Source: Chryseobacterium sp. 18061 (lineage in GTDB: Bacteria > Pseudomonadota > Gammaproteobacteria > Enterobacterales > Enterobacteriaceae). Taken from it: a stretch of 64,000 nt of DNA. The stretch is taken from assembly GCA_902706205.1 (NCBI GenBank), contig CACSKA010000008.1:225923-289922 (forward strand). Reading direction: 5' to 3'. The notes beneath the pieces were generated by a model. It ran no database searches, had not been told where the DNA came from, and saw only the letters and a list, made by a program, of their open reading frames with translations. The first letter of the stretch is position 1. The number at the start of each line of letters is the position of its first letter. This document shows, one piece after another, positions 45,709 through 54,615 of this stretch. Made by a program: the position numbers and the translations under genes.

Positions 45709-46197
45709 TTATTGTACCGCGAATTGCTGGCGCACTTTGCGCATCAGCAGGAACAGCCATGGCCAGAGTACACCGTTAACAACGCTACTCCAGAACACTT
45801 CCGGTCGGAAAGAGACGTTGATCACTAAAAACTCTGACCAGAAAACAACGATATCCACCGACAGCGATAACATCATGACCACCAGCGCCTGTTGCCAGAG
45901 CGCCAGATTACGGAACAGCTGATATTTCAGTGCCACCAGATAGGCAATGATGCTGAGGGACAACACACGTACACCGAGCGTTGAACCGCTAATCAGATCC
46001 AGTATGGCACCCATAATGAAACCTGTGCCAACATTGACCCGGTGCGGTAAAGCGAGGATCCAGTAGAGCAGGATCAGCAGAACCCAGTTTGGCCGGTAGA
46101 CCAACAGGTTGTCCGGCCAGGGCATAACTTGTAACAGAAGGGCTATCAGAAACGAGAGCCAGATAACCCAACGTCCCTGACTTCGGTAGCTTGCCAC
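45709..46197 (-). CDS. mreD: Rod-shape protein MreD
   Basis: MreD is an inner-membrane part of the elongasome that directs lateral wall growth. The 162-residue protein is almost all membrane helix (five or six segments), beginning ASYRSQGRWVIWLSFLIALLLQ. It starts with GTG, and the mreC stop TAG shares one base with it (TAGTG), so translation is probably coupled. Confidence 0.97.
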   Translation of the reverse strand: MASYRSQGRWVIWLSFLIALLLQVMPWPDNLLVYRPNWVLLILLYWILALPHRVNVGTGFIMGAILDLISGSTLGVRVLSLSIIAYLVALKYQLFRNLALWQQALVVMMLSLSVDIVVFWSEFLVINVSFRPEVFWSSVVNGVLWPWLFLLMRKVRQQFAVQ

Positions 46198-47201
46198 TAC
46201 TGCCCTCCTGACGAAGGCGCAGCAGCCGGTGCGGGCTGAGTGATTCCCGTCGCAGGCGGCGGAACGGGTGCTGGAGGCCCCATGGAATCGGCAGCAGGCA
46301 GAACCTGCGGCATCATCTGCATCAGACGTTCGTTGGCTACACGATGTACCTCTTCAGGTGTCATCGGGTTTGCACCGTTACGGTCGGCGCCCCACAGCAG
46401 CAGCAGATAACGCAGACGCTGCAGACCGGCTGTTGGGCGCGCCTGAATCACCGTGTACGCGCGCTGCGTATCCAGCTTAACCGACGACACAACTGCAACC
46501 GGGTACCCTTCAGGGAAACGACCACCGAGACCGGACGTCACCAGCACGTCACCCACACGGATATCGGTATTGGCAGGCAAATGTTCCAGCTGCAAATCGT
46601 CAGTACAGCCGTTACCGGCAGCAATCACACGGATATCGTTACGCAGTACCTGAATCGGCAGTGCATGGGTCGCATCACAAATCAGAAGCACTCGACTGGT
46701 CAACTTCGCGACGGCTACAACCTGACCGACCACGCCTTTATCACTGATAATAGGCTGACCTTCGTAGACGCCATTGACGCTACCTTTATCGATAACCACC
46801 TGATCGCTATACGGATCGTTAACGGTTGAGATAACCTGGGTCACCATTTTCTGTTCATCCTGACGCAGCGGTGAACCTAACAACTCACGCAGACGGGCGT
46901 TTTCCTGCTTGTACTGACCCATCATCAGCAGATCGCTGTTTTTTAACAGCAGCTCCTGACGCAGGGCACGGTTTTCCAGCTCAAGCTGATCGCGGGAAGC
47001 CAGAGTTTGCGAAATACCGTCGAGTAATTCACGAGGACCGTTGGAAACAAAATAGAAAGGGCTAACAGCAGTATCCATGTACGTTCTGATTTGGCTGAAC
47101 GCACCAAGGCGGCTGTCGGCAATAATGATGCCAAGCGCCACCAGCACCGCCAGAATTAGGCGAAACTGTAGCGATGGGCCACGGCTAAAAATGGGCTTCA
47201 T
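46197..47201 (-). CDS. mreC: Rod-shape protein MreC
   Basis: MreC is a bitopic inner-membrane scaffold that links MreB to PBP2/RodA. The 334-residue protein has one membrane helix (LILAVLVALGIIIADS), a coiled coil (about residues 65-108) and two periplasmic beta domains. It ends in a Pro/Ala-rich tail (PPAPVPPPATG, PAPAAAPSSGGQ). It is shorter than the 367-residue E. coli MreC, and the difference lies in this variable tail. It sits 72 bases after mreB. Confidence 0.96.
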   Translation of the reverse strand: MKPIFSRGPSLQFRLILAVLVALGIIIADSRLGAFSQIRTYMDTAVSPFYFVSNGPRELLDGISQTLASRDQLELENRALRQELLLKNSDLLMMGQYKQENARLRELLGSPLRQDEQKMVTQVISTVNDPYSDQVVIDKGSVNGVYEGQPIISDKGVVGQVVAVAKLTSRVLLICDATHALPIQVLRNDIRVIAAGNGCTDDLQLEHLPANTDIRVGDVLVTSGLGGRFPEGYPVAVVSSVKLDTQRAYTVIQARPTAGLQRLRYLLLLWGADRNGANPMTPEEVHRVANERLMQMMPQVLPAADSMGPPAPVPPPATGITQPAPAAAPSSGGQ

Positions 47202-47273
47202 AGGCTATGCGTATTCTCGTGTCAGTGAAGAAATCAAGGGGCAGCACAAACGCTACCCCAGACTTCTGGCTGA

Positions 47274-48317
47274 CTACTCTTCGCTGAACAAGTCGCCGCC
47301 GTGCATGTCGATCATTTCCAGTGCCTTGCCGCCGCCACGGGCAACACAGGTCAGTGGATCTTCTGCAACTACGACAGGAATTCCTGTCTCTTCCATTAAC
47401 AGGCGGTCGAGGTTACGCAGCAGCGCACCACCACCAGTCAGAACCATACCACGCTCTGAGATATCGGAAGCCAGTTCCGGCGGGCACTGTTCCAGAGCAA
47501 CCATCACCGCACTCACGATACCGGTCAGCGGCTCTTGCAGCGCTTCAAGGATTTCGTTGGAGTTCAGGGTAAAGCCGCGTGGAACGCCTTCTGCCAGATT
47601 ACGACCGCGTACTTCAATTTCAAGAACTTCGTCGCCTGGGTAAGCAGAACCGATTTCGTGCTTGATGCGCTCTGCGGTGGCTTCACCGATCAGAGAGCCG
47701 TAGTTACGGCGCACATAATTAATAATGGCTTCGTCGAAACGGTCACCACCGATACGAACGGAAGAGGAGTAAACCACGCCGTTCAGGGAGATAACGGCCA
47801 CTTCGGTCGTACCACCACCGATATCCACAACCATTGAACCGGTTGCTTCAGAAACAGGCAGACCCGCACCGATAGCAGCAGCCATTGGCTCTTCAATCAG
47901 GAACACTTCACGGGCACCAGCGCCTTGAGCAGATTCACGGATTGCACGGCGCTCAACCTGAGTTGCACCTACCGGCACACACACCAGAACTCGCGGGCTC
48001 GGGCGCATAAAGCTGTTGCTGTGAACCTGTTTGATGAAGTGCTGCAGCATTTTTTCGGTCACGAAGAAGTCAGCGATAACGCCGTCTTTCATTGGACGAA
48101 TAGCTGCGATGTTGCCCGGCGTACGGCCGAGCATCTGCTTAGCTTCATGACCGACGGCAGCCACACTTTTCGGTGAACCGGCACGATCCTGGCGAATGGC
48201 GACAACGGAAGGCTCATTCAGTACGATGCCTTGTCCTTTTACGTAAATCAGGGTATTCGCGGTACCCAGGTCAATGGACAGGTCATTGGAAAACATGCCA
48301 CGAAATTTTTTCAACAT
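47274..48317 (-). CDS. mreB: Actin-like rod-shape protein MreB
   Basis: MreB forms membrane-bound filaments that guide lateral cell-wall synthesis. The 347-residue protein has the actin ATPase motifs: phosphate 1 IDLGTANTLIYV, phosphate 2 VVDIGGGTTEVAVI, and adenosine motif MVLTGGGALLRNLD. The N-terminal amphipathic MLKKFRGMFS is kept. I used the ATG at 48317, which gives the E. coli N-terminus. A promoter sits 46 bases upstream. Confidence 0.98.
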   Translation of the reverse strand: MLKKFRGMFSNDLSIDLGTANTLIYVKGQGIVLNEPSVVAIRQDRAGSPKSVAAVGHEAKQMLGRTPGNIAAIRPMKDGVIADFFVTEKMLQHFIKQVHSNSFMRPSPRVLVCVPVGATQVERRAIRESAQGAGAREVFLIEEPMAAAIGAGLPVSEATGSMVVDIGGGTTEVAVISLNGVVYSSSVRIGGDRFDEAIINYVRRNYGSLIGEATAERIKHEIGSAYPGDEVLEIEVRGRNLAEGVPRGFTLNSNEILEALQEPLTGIVSAVMVALEQCPPELASDISERGMVLTGGGALLRNLDRLLMEETGIPVVVAEDPLTCVARGGGKALEMIDMHGGDLFSEE

Positions 48318-48362
48318 ACTAAGGGATAATCCTGAAAGCTGGGGCGGAAACAAAATCCGCTT

Positions 48363-48391
48363 ACTTTACCAACCACACGCAGCAGCGACAA
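48363..48391 (-). promoter_or_regulatory. mreB promoter
   Basis: On the minus strand TTGTCG (48386-48391) and TAAAGT (48363-48368) are separated by exactly 17 bases. They lie in the 293-base gap between csrD and mreB. The rest of this gap shows no gene. Confidence 0.65.
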
Positions 48392-48610
48392 GGCGCAAAA
48401 ATCATCTGCAACGGTGAAAATTAGTGCAGTTCGTTTCCTTTGTTACAATTTCGACCTGACACTGTCAGAGCCGCAGCGCTCCTCGCTTACATTGCAACCT
48501 GTCAAAGGACGATCACTGGCATGTTCTGTATCATCTGTCGGCGGGCACTCAATAATTCCCGCGGAGAAACAGCGCGCGTTATTCTACGTGAAAACACGAC
48601 AAACGGCAGA

Positions 48611-50551
48611 TCAAACAGAGTATCTTTGCGAATATTTTTTTACGCTAGTGTCAAGTGGTTGTGACGTGGCAAAAAAATCGCCCTGACCACCCAGTACACC
48701 GCACTCTCTTAACACCTGCCACTCACTGCGACTTCTCAATCCGGTAGCAAAAACCTGGGTCGATGTCCCTTTACAGGCTTCGACCAGACTCTGCACCAGC
48801 AACTGGTTTTCACTGCGTTTCTCTATATTACGCACCAGACCCGGGTGCAGCTTGACGATTTCCACCGACAATTCTTTAATCCAACTGGTGCTGACCAGCG
48901 TTAAACCAGCCTGAATCACCACTACTCTGACCCCTAACGCGTGAATCAAACGCATCACGGGCTGTAAACGGCTGATATGTTGACAGACATCAGCCTCTGC
49001 AAGTTCAAAAATAATCCGTTTTCTCTGCGTTTTTTCACACTGCATCAACGTATCACGTAGCCAGCGCTGGAACCGGGGCCGGATGAGCGACTCAACCGTC
49101 ACCTGCAAAGCCAGATTTTCCTCAGGCCAAAACGAGAGGAAAGGCAGTAAACGTGTGATTTGTAAACGGTCGTACTCTTCCGCCAAACCGAACTCCATCA
49201 CCATCGGCATATATTCAGCGGCGATCACTTCTTCTTTACCGTCATAAATACGGCACATCAATTCGCGATGGTGAACACGGCCGTCGTAATGCACCGCCGG
49301 TTTTTGGTAGAAGCGCGGGCCTCCGCGACTGAGCATTTGTTCGATGAGGGTTCGCCAGCGCACGTTGCCGCGCCCTTTTTCTGGCAAGGAGTCATCATAC
49401 ACTGCCCAGCTGTTACTGCCCTGAAGCACCGCATTACGCACCGCTGCATCGGCGTGCTCCATCACTTGCTCTGTGGTTTGCCCACTGCGCCAGGCACAGT
49501 TGCCGATGTGCATCATGTCATCCTGATCGAGAATTTTGGTCGACGGCAACGAATCCAGCGCTTTTAACAGCTGCCCGGCGATACTGTCGGCTTCTTTCAA
49601 CGTGCGGTGTGGCAGCAGAACGGCAAAATCACTGCGGTAATAACGTGCCAGCAACGCACCAGGATAACGCATCATGAAGGTGGAAAGCATATTGATGAGC
49701 ATAAAGAAGTGCTCTTCTGCCGCCATACGCCCCCACTGCTCGCGAACCAAATCGAATTCCGGCAGGCGAATCAGCATCACAATACCATGTGCCCCGACTT
49801 TTTCCTGATCGTCGAGCAGGGTTGCGAGCTGGTTATCGAAAAACATCCGGTTGCTGAGGCCGGTTTTGGTGTCCTGCGCCGCGTAGGAGCGGATAAGCGT
49901 ATCCATGCGACTGCGCTGTTCACCGGCAAACTGAATTTCCGACAGTAGCGTATCGAGGGCGCTGCTGGTTCGCGCGGGCCATTCGTGCACCGAACCGCGC
50001 ACCTGCTGTCCGCGTTCACCTTTGAGGATCCGCGTGGAGCGCAGCTCTAACAATTCCTGGCCCGACAGCTGATTGCGCAGCCAGCGTACCGAAAAGAAGA
50101 TAATCAATACCATAAAACCAATGGCAATGGTGAGAGGCGCGGTGGTCAGAAGTGAGTGGAAATAATTCACCATCGGATCCTGATACACCAGATGAATGGT
50201 CATTCCCGGGTGCTTCACCGACTCTACGTCCAGTTCGCGGTACTGAATACTGCTGCCCATCGGGCGATAGCTGCTGCCACGTGAGTGGCTAAAGATGGGC
50301 TTATCATTAACGATGAAATCAACGCGCACGATATCGACAGGAACCAGAATTTCGTCCAGTTGGTTGTCGAGCTGATCAAAAGGGGTACTGACCAGACGGG
50401 AATCGATAACCGTCGCCACAGCCCGGGCACGGTAATCCACTTTATATTGAATACCGTTGTAGAAACTCAGTGAACAACCAATGAGAGTGACAAAGATGGT
50501 CAGGCCTGTTAAAAGCGCCACAAAAGCTGAAAATTTCGTCGTTAATCGCAT
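48611..50551 (-). CDS. csrD: RNase E specificity factor CsrD
   Basis: CsrD targets the sRNAs CsrB and CsrC for RNase E decay and so frees CsrA. The 646-residue protein has two membrane segments (about residues 10-32 and 133-155), a HAMP-like linker, and then degenerate GGDEF and EAL domains. The GGDEF site reads RSDFAVL and the EAL site reads HRELM, so it should not make or cut c-di-GMP. I used the ATG at 50551, the E. coli start. It is upstream of mreB on the same strand and divergent from acuI. Confidence 0.95.
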   Translation of the reverse strand: MRLTTKFSAFVALLTGLTIFVTLIGCSLSFYNGIQYKVDYRARAVATVIDSRLVSTPFDQLDNQLDEILVPVDIVRVDFIVNDKPIFSHSRGSSYRPMGSSIQYRELDVESVKHPGMTIHLVYQDPMVNYFHSLLTTAPLTIAIGFMVLIIFFSVRWLRNQLSGQELLELRSTRILKGERGQQVRGSVHEWPARTSSALDTLLSEIQFAGEQRSRMDTLIRSYAAQDTKTGLSNRMFFDNQLATLLDDQEKVGAHGIVMLIRLPEFDLVREQWGRMAAEEHFFMLINMLSTFMMRYPGALLARYYRSDFAVLLPHRTLKEADSIAGQLLKALDSLPSTKILDQDDMMHIGNCAWRSGQTTEQVMEHADAAVRNAVLQGSNSWAVYDDSLPEKGRGNVRWRTLIEQMLSRGGPRFYQKPAVHYDGRVHHRELMCRIYDGKEEVIAAEYMPMVMEFGLAEEYDRLQITRLLPFLSFWPEENLALQVTVESLIRPRFQRWLRDTLMQCEKTQRKRIIFELAEADVCQHISRLQPVMRLIHALGVRVVVIQAGLTLVSTSWIKELSVEIVKLHPGLVRNIEKRSENQLLVQSLVEACKGTSTQVFATGLRSRSEWQVLRECGVLGGQGDFFATSQPLDTSVKKYSQRYSV

Positions 50552-50621
50552 CCCTGTATTAACTCCGTTAATGAAAAACAGCCCGGCTGTTGACCGGACA
50601 CCCACGGTGGCCCGCAAAAAA

Positions 50622-50676
50622 TTAGTGAGCACTAACTAGCATGCCAAAAGGACCCTGCATACTACCAGAGTTAGTG
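50622..50676. promoter_or_regulatory. TTAGTG inverted repeats between csrD and acuI
   Basis: TTAGTG-ag-CACTAA (50622-50635) is a perfect 6-bp inverted repeat. A third half-site, AGTTAGTG (50669-50676), is the complement of CACTAACT at 50630-50637. The layout looks like an operator for a dimeric regulator at a divergent promoter. The regulator is unknown. Confidence 0.45.
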
Positions 50677-50775
50677 AATCTGGCAATTTATTGCGTTAAA
50701 TCGGCATCGTGTTTTAGTTACCGAGTATAGTCTTCGAAAATTATTTTCCAATCATTGAGCAACTGAGGAACGATT

Positions 50776-51750
50776 ATGCAGGCGTTAATCTTAGAACAGC
50801 ACGACGGTCAAACTCTCGCCTCGGTACAGGCCATCGAGGAAAGCCAGCTGCCACAAGGTGATGTCACTGTCGATATCCAGTGGTCAAGTCTCAACTATAA
50901 AGACGCCCTCGCCATTACCGGTAAAGGTAAAATCATCCGTAACTTTCCGATGGTGCCAGGTATCGATTTTGCGGGCGTGGTTCATCACTGCGAAGACCCG
51001 CGTTTTCACGTGGGCCAGCAGGTGCTACTGACCGGTTGGGGCGTAGGTGAAAACCATTGGGGTGGCCTTTCTCAGCAAGCCCGCGTTAAGGGTGACTGGC
51101 TGGTCGCTCAACCGCAGGGAATGGACGCACGTCAAGCGATGATCATCGGTACCGCTGGCTTTACCGCCATGCTCTGCGTGATGGCGCTGGAAGACGCTGG
51201 AGTCAAACCACAGGGCGGCGAAATTGTCGTGACGGGTGCCAGCGGCGGCGTGGGTAGTACGGCGATTGCGCTGCTGCACAAGCTGGGTTATCAGGTTGCA
51301 GCCGTTTCCGGTCGAGAAAGCACCCACGACTATCTGCGCAGCCTCGGCGCAAACCGAATTATTGGCCGTGATGAATTCGCCGAAACTCGCCCGCTGGAAA
51401 AACAGCTGTGGGCCGGTGCGGTCGATACCGTGGGCGATAAAGTGCTGGCTAAAGTGCTGGCACAAATGAACTACGGCGGATGCGTGGCCGCATGTGGTCT
51501 GGCGGGGGGTTTTGCACTACCGACCACGGTAATGCCGTTCATTCTGCGCAATGTCCGTTTGCAGGGCGTCGATTCCGTAATGACGCCTGCCGCACGCCGC
51601 ACACAGGCCTGGGAACGTCTGGTTCAGGATTTGCCGTCTTCCTTCTATAGCCAGAGCGCAACGGAAATCACTCTTGCTCAGGCGCCGGAGTTTGCCGAAA
51701 AAATCATGAACAATCAGATTCAGGGCCGCACGCTGGTTAAGGTTGCCTAA
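50776..51750 (+). CDS. acuI: Acrylyl-CoA reductase (NADPH) AcuI/YhdH
   Basis: AcuI reduces toxic acryloyl-CoA to propionyl-CoA with NADPH. The 324-residue protein is a zinc-free medium-chain dehydrogenase/quinone reductase with a GroES-like N-domain (WSSLNYKDALAITGKGK, PGIDFAGVV). The Rossmann domain carries VVTGASGGVGSTAIALLHKLGYQVAAVSGR. It starts behind TGAGGAACG, divergent from csrD as in E. coli. A TATAGT -10 candidate lies at 50726-50731. Confidence 0.96.
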   Translation: MQALILEQHDGQTLASVQAIEESQLPQGDVTVDIQWSSLNYKDALAITGKGKIIRNFPMVPGIDFAGVVHHCEDPRFHVGQQVLLTGWGVGENHWGGLSQQARVKGDWLVAQPQGMDARQAMIIGTAGFTAMLCVMALEDAGVKPQGGEIVVTGASGGVGSTAIALLHKLGYQVAAVSGRESTHDYLRSLGANRIIGRDEFAETRPLEKQLWAGAVDTVGDKVLAKVLAQMNYGGCVAACGLAGGFALPTTVMPFILRNVRLQGVDSVMTPAARRTQAWERLVQDLPSSFYSQSATEITLAQAPEFAEKIMNNQIQGRTLVKVA

Positions 51751-51788
51751 TCTTCAAATTTTCGTGACATATTCGCGTTAATCAGTCA

Positions 51789-51823
51789 CCTCCGTCATGC
51801 TTAGGGAAAAAGCATGACGGAGG
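51789..51823 (+). promoter_or_regulatory. 14-bp hairpin that covers the msrP ribosome binding site
   Basis: CCTCCGTCATGCTT (51789-51802) and AAGCATGACGGAGG (51810-51823) are perfect complements with a 7-base loop. The right arm contains GGAGG (51819-51823), the ribosome binding site of msrP, whose ATG is 5 bases further on. No T-run follows, so this is not a terminator. In RNA the stem would block translation. Confidence 0.8.
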
Positions 51824-51828
51824 AAGCC

Positions 51829-52830
51829 ATGAAGTCGAAAAAACTAACGGAAGCTGATGTAACGGCGGAATCCGTTTTTATGCTCCAGCGCCGCCAGGTG
51901 CTGAAGATGTTAGGCATAAGCGCCACCGCAATGACGCTCGCGCCCACCGCCCAGGCCGATTTGCTCAGCTGGTTTAAGGGCAACGACAGGCCACCGGCCC
52001 CGTCCGGCAAACCGCTCGAATTCTCTCGCCCTGCCGAATGGCAGAGCCAGCTGGCGCTCACACCGGAAGATAAAGTCACGCGCTACAACAATTATTATGA
52101 ATTCGGGCTGGATAAAGCCGACCCAGCGGCAAACGCCGGGAGTCTGAAAACCGATCCATGGACGCTGACCATCGATGGCGAAGTCGCTAAACCGCTGACG
52201 CTCGATCACGACGCGCTGACCAAACGTTTCCCGCTCGAACAGAGAATCTACCGGATGCGCTGTGTGGAAGCCTGGTCAATGGTGGTGCCGTGGATTGGTT
52301 TTCCACTGCATAAGCTGCTGGCACTGGTTGAGCCCACCAGCGATGCCAAATACGTCGCCTTTAAAACCATTTTCTCCCCTGAGCAGATGCCCGGTCAGAA
52401 GGATCGCTTTATTGGCGGCGGTCTTTCATATCCCTACGTCGAAGGTCTGCGTCTCGATGAGGCGATGCATCCGCTGACGCTGCTTACTACCGGCGTGTAT
52501 GGCAAAGCGTTACCGCCGCAAAACGGTGCGCCAATCCGCCTGACCGTACCGTGGAAATACGGCTTCAAAGGCATTAAATCTATCGTCAGTATAAAACTGA
52601 CTCGCGAACGCCCACCCTGCACGTGGAATCTGGCGGCCCCTGACGAATACGGTTTTTTCGCCAACGTGAATCCGCATGTTGACCATCCACGCTGGTCGCA
52701 GGCCACAGAGCGCTTTATCGGCTCGGGCGGCGTACTGGACGTCAAACGCCAACCGACGCTGTTGTATAACGGCTATGCCGATCAGGTGGCGTCGCTGTAT
52801 CACGGGCTGAATTTACGGGAGAATTTCTGA
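51829..52830 (+). CDS. msrP: Periplasmic methionine sulfoxide reductase, molybdoenzyme subunit MsrP
   Basis: MsrP repairs oxidised methionines in periplasmic proteins using a molybdopterin cofactor. The 333-residue precursor has a Tat signal (RRQVLKMLGISATAMTLAPTAQA). The sulfite-oxidase fold follows, with the Mo-ligand cysteine in YRMRCVEAWSMVVPW and family motifs GGGLSYPYVEGLRL and IRLTVPWKYGFKGIKSI. I chose the ATG at 51829 because GGAGGA lies at the right distance; the ATG at 51814 lies within the hairpin. In E. coli msrPQ follows hprRS; here it stands between acuI and aroQ. Confidence 0.95.
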   Translation: MKSKKLTEADVTAESVFMLQRRQVLKMLGISATAMTLAPTAQADLLSWFKGNDRPPAPSGKPLEFSRPAEWQSQLALTPEDKVTRYNNYYEFGLDKADPAANAGSLKTDPWTLTIDGEVAKPLTLDHDALTKRFPLEQRIYRMRCVEAWSMVVPWIGFPLHKLLALVEPTSDAKYVAFKTIFSPEQMPGQKDRFIGGGLSYPYVEGLRLDEAMHPLTLLTTGVYGKALPPQNGAPIRLTVPWKYGFKGIKSIVSIKLTRERPPCTWNLAAPDEYGFFANVNPHVDHPRWSQATERFIGSGGVLDVKRQPTLLYNGYADQVASLYHGLNLRENF

Positions 52831-53430
52831 GTGCGCTTAACGGCTAAACAGATTGTCTGGCTCAAGGTGTTGCTGCATCTGGCGGCCTTTTTGCCGCTGG
52901 TGTGGCTATTTTTGGCTGGCGCCCAGGGCTACTTCAGCGCTGACCCTGCCAAGGATATTCAACACTTTACCGGTAGGATGGCTCTGAAACTACTGCTCGC
53001 CACCTTGCTGGTCTCCCCGCTGGCGCGCTACGCTAAGCAGCCTTTATTGATACGAACTCGCCGCCTTTTAGGGCTATGGTGTTTTGCCTGGGCAACGTTA
53101 CATCTCACCAGCTACGCGCTGCTAGAGCTCGGGATTAATAATCTGGGTTTGTTAGGGCAGGAAGTGGTCTCGCGTCCTTATTTAACGCTGGGCCTGGTGA
53201 GTTGGCTGATTTTGCTGGCACTTGCGGCTACTTCATTTCAGCGTGCGCAGCGAAAAATGGGCGCGCGCTGGCAAAAATTGCATAACTTCGTCTATTTGGT
53301 GGCGATCCTGGCCCCCATCCATTACCTGTGGTCGGTAAAGATCCTTTCACCGCAGCCAATTCTGTACACCATCGCCGCTTTTGTGCTTTTAGCGTGGCGT
53401 TTTAAGAAGTTCCGCCTCTGGTGGCGTTAA
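52831..53430 (+). CDS. msrQ: Heme-binding membrane subunit MsrQ
   Basis: MsrQ is the b-type heme membrane protein that passes electrons from the quinone pool or flavin reductase to MsrP. The 199-residue protein has about five or six membrane helices of the ferric-reductase-like type, with histidines in WATLHLTSYALLE and WQKLHNFVYLVAILAPIHYLW that fit heme ligands. It begins with GTG directly after the msrP TGA, with no gap, so translation is coupled. Confidence 0.95.
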   Translation: MRLTAKQIVWLKVLLHLAAFLPLVWLFLAGAQGYFSADPAKDIQHFTGRMALKLLLATLLVSPLARYAKQPLLIRTRRLLGLWCFAWATLHLTSYALLELGINNLGLLGQEVVSRPYLTLGLVSWLILLALAATSFQRAQRKMGARWQKLHNFVYLVAILAPIHYLWSVKILSPQPILYTIAAFVLLAWRFKKFRLWWR

Positions 53431-53549
53431 TTCACGATAATGTGCAGTTTCCCGCAGAACTCCCGCGCTCCATCAGGCTTTTTCGGGTTTGAGGTTGATA
53501 ATCTTCCCTGATAAGACCAGTATTTAGCTGCCAATTGCTACGAAATCGT

Positions 53550-53555
53550 TATAAT
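53550..53555 (+). promoter_or_regulatory. aroQ-accBC promoter -10
   Basis: A perfect TATAAT in a stretch that resembles the conserved E. coli accBC promoter (AATCGTTATAATGTGCGAC). No good -35 is present at standard spacing. The leader to aroQ is about 105 bases and begins with a G/T-rich segment. Confidence 0.65.
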
Positions 53556-53665
53556 GTGCGACTTTGGTTTTCCTGACAGGGGTTTTTGGCCTCTGAAAAG
53601 GTGACAAGCGCGCATCGAAGGTATATTTTATTTTTTACCGGAGAATTGCAGGAGATAGCAGCACG

Positions 53666-54118
53666 ATGGCCGACAAGTTACGCATTTTGCTTTTAAACGG
53701 ACCGAACCTGAATATGCTCGGCACCCGTGAGCCAGAGAAGTATGGCTCCCAGACGTTAGCGGAAATTGTAAACCGTTTAACGACGGAAGCTGAGACTCTG
53801 AATGTGTCTCTGGACCATTTGCAGTCGAACGCGGAGTTCGCGATTATCGACCGAATTCATCAGGCTAAAGACAACATTGACTATATCCTGATCAATCCGG
53901 CCGCATTCACGCACACCAGCGTTGCGATTCGTGATGCGCTATTGGCGGTCAGTATCCCGTTTATCGAGATACATCTGAGTAACGTGCACGCTCGCGAGCC
54001 GTTCCGCCATCACTCATATCTCTCTGATATCGCTGCCGGCGTCATCTGCGGATTAGGTGCTGACGGCTATTCATACGCATTACAGACGGCGGTTAAACGC
54101 CTGTCACAATCACACTAA
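53666..54118 (+). CDS. aroQ: 3-dehydroquinate dehydratase, type II
   Basis: AroQ removes water from 3-dehydroquinate to give 3-dehydroshikimate in the shikimate pathway. The 150-residue protein is the type II enzyme: [19 protein letters not shown] with Arg21 and the catalytic Tyr26, [16 protein letters not shown], and [11 protein letters not shown] with His103. E. coli K-12 relies on the unrelated type I enzyme AroD and has no gene here. The same aroQ-accB-accC order is common in other gammaproteobacteria. Whether aroD is also present in this genome cannot be seen. Confidence 0.96.
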
Positions 54119-54140
54119 ACAAAGAGTACGGAACCCACTC

Positions 54141-54605
54141 ATGGATATTCGTAAGATTAAAAAACTGATCGAGCTGGTTGAAGAATCAGGCATCTCCGAA
54201 CTGGAAATTTCTGAAGGCGAAGAGTCTGTACGCATCAGCCGCGCTTCGGCCAATGCGGGCTTCCCGGTTATGCAACAGGCTTATGCTACCCCGATGATGC
54301 AACCACAGATGGCTCCGGTCGCTGCTGCACCGGTAGCTGCTGCTGAAGTCCCGGCTAAAGCTGAAATCAGTGGCCACATCGTACGCTCCCCGATGGTTGG
54401 TACCTTCTACCGCACCCCGAGCCCGGACGCGAAAGCATTCATCGAAGTGGGCCAGAAGGTGAACGTGGGTGATACCCTGTGCATCGTTGAAGCCATGAAA
54501 ATGATGAACCAGATCGAAGCCGACAAATCGGGTACCGTGAAGGCTATCCTGGTCGAGAGTGGTCAACCGGTAGAATTTGACGAGCCGCTGGTCGTCATCG
54601 AGTAA
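54141..54605 (+). CDS. accB: Biotin carboxyl carrier protein of acetyl-CoA carboxylase
   Basis: AccB carries the biotin that shuttles CO2 between biotin carboxylase and the carboxyltransferase in the first step of fatty acid synthesis. The 154-residue protein has an N-terminal helical region, an Ala/Pro-rich linker (about 50-75) and the biotinyl domain with Lys120 in EAMKMMNQ and the protruding thumb (TPSPDAKAF). I used the ATG at 54141 after GGAACCC. In E. coli AccB represses its own operon. It lies 10 bases before accC. Confidence 0.97.
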
Positions 54606-54615
54606 CGAGGCGAAC

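Noticed and set aside
48611..50551. CsrD as an active c-di-GMP enzyme
   Set aside because: The GGDEF site reads RSDF and the EAL site reads ELM, so catalytic residues are missing, as in E. coli CsrD.
51814..51828. ATG at 51814 as the msrP start
   Set aside because: It lies within the hairpin and has no ribosome binding site in front, while ATG 51829 has GGAGGA at 51819-51824 and matches the E. coli N-terminus.
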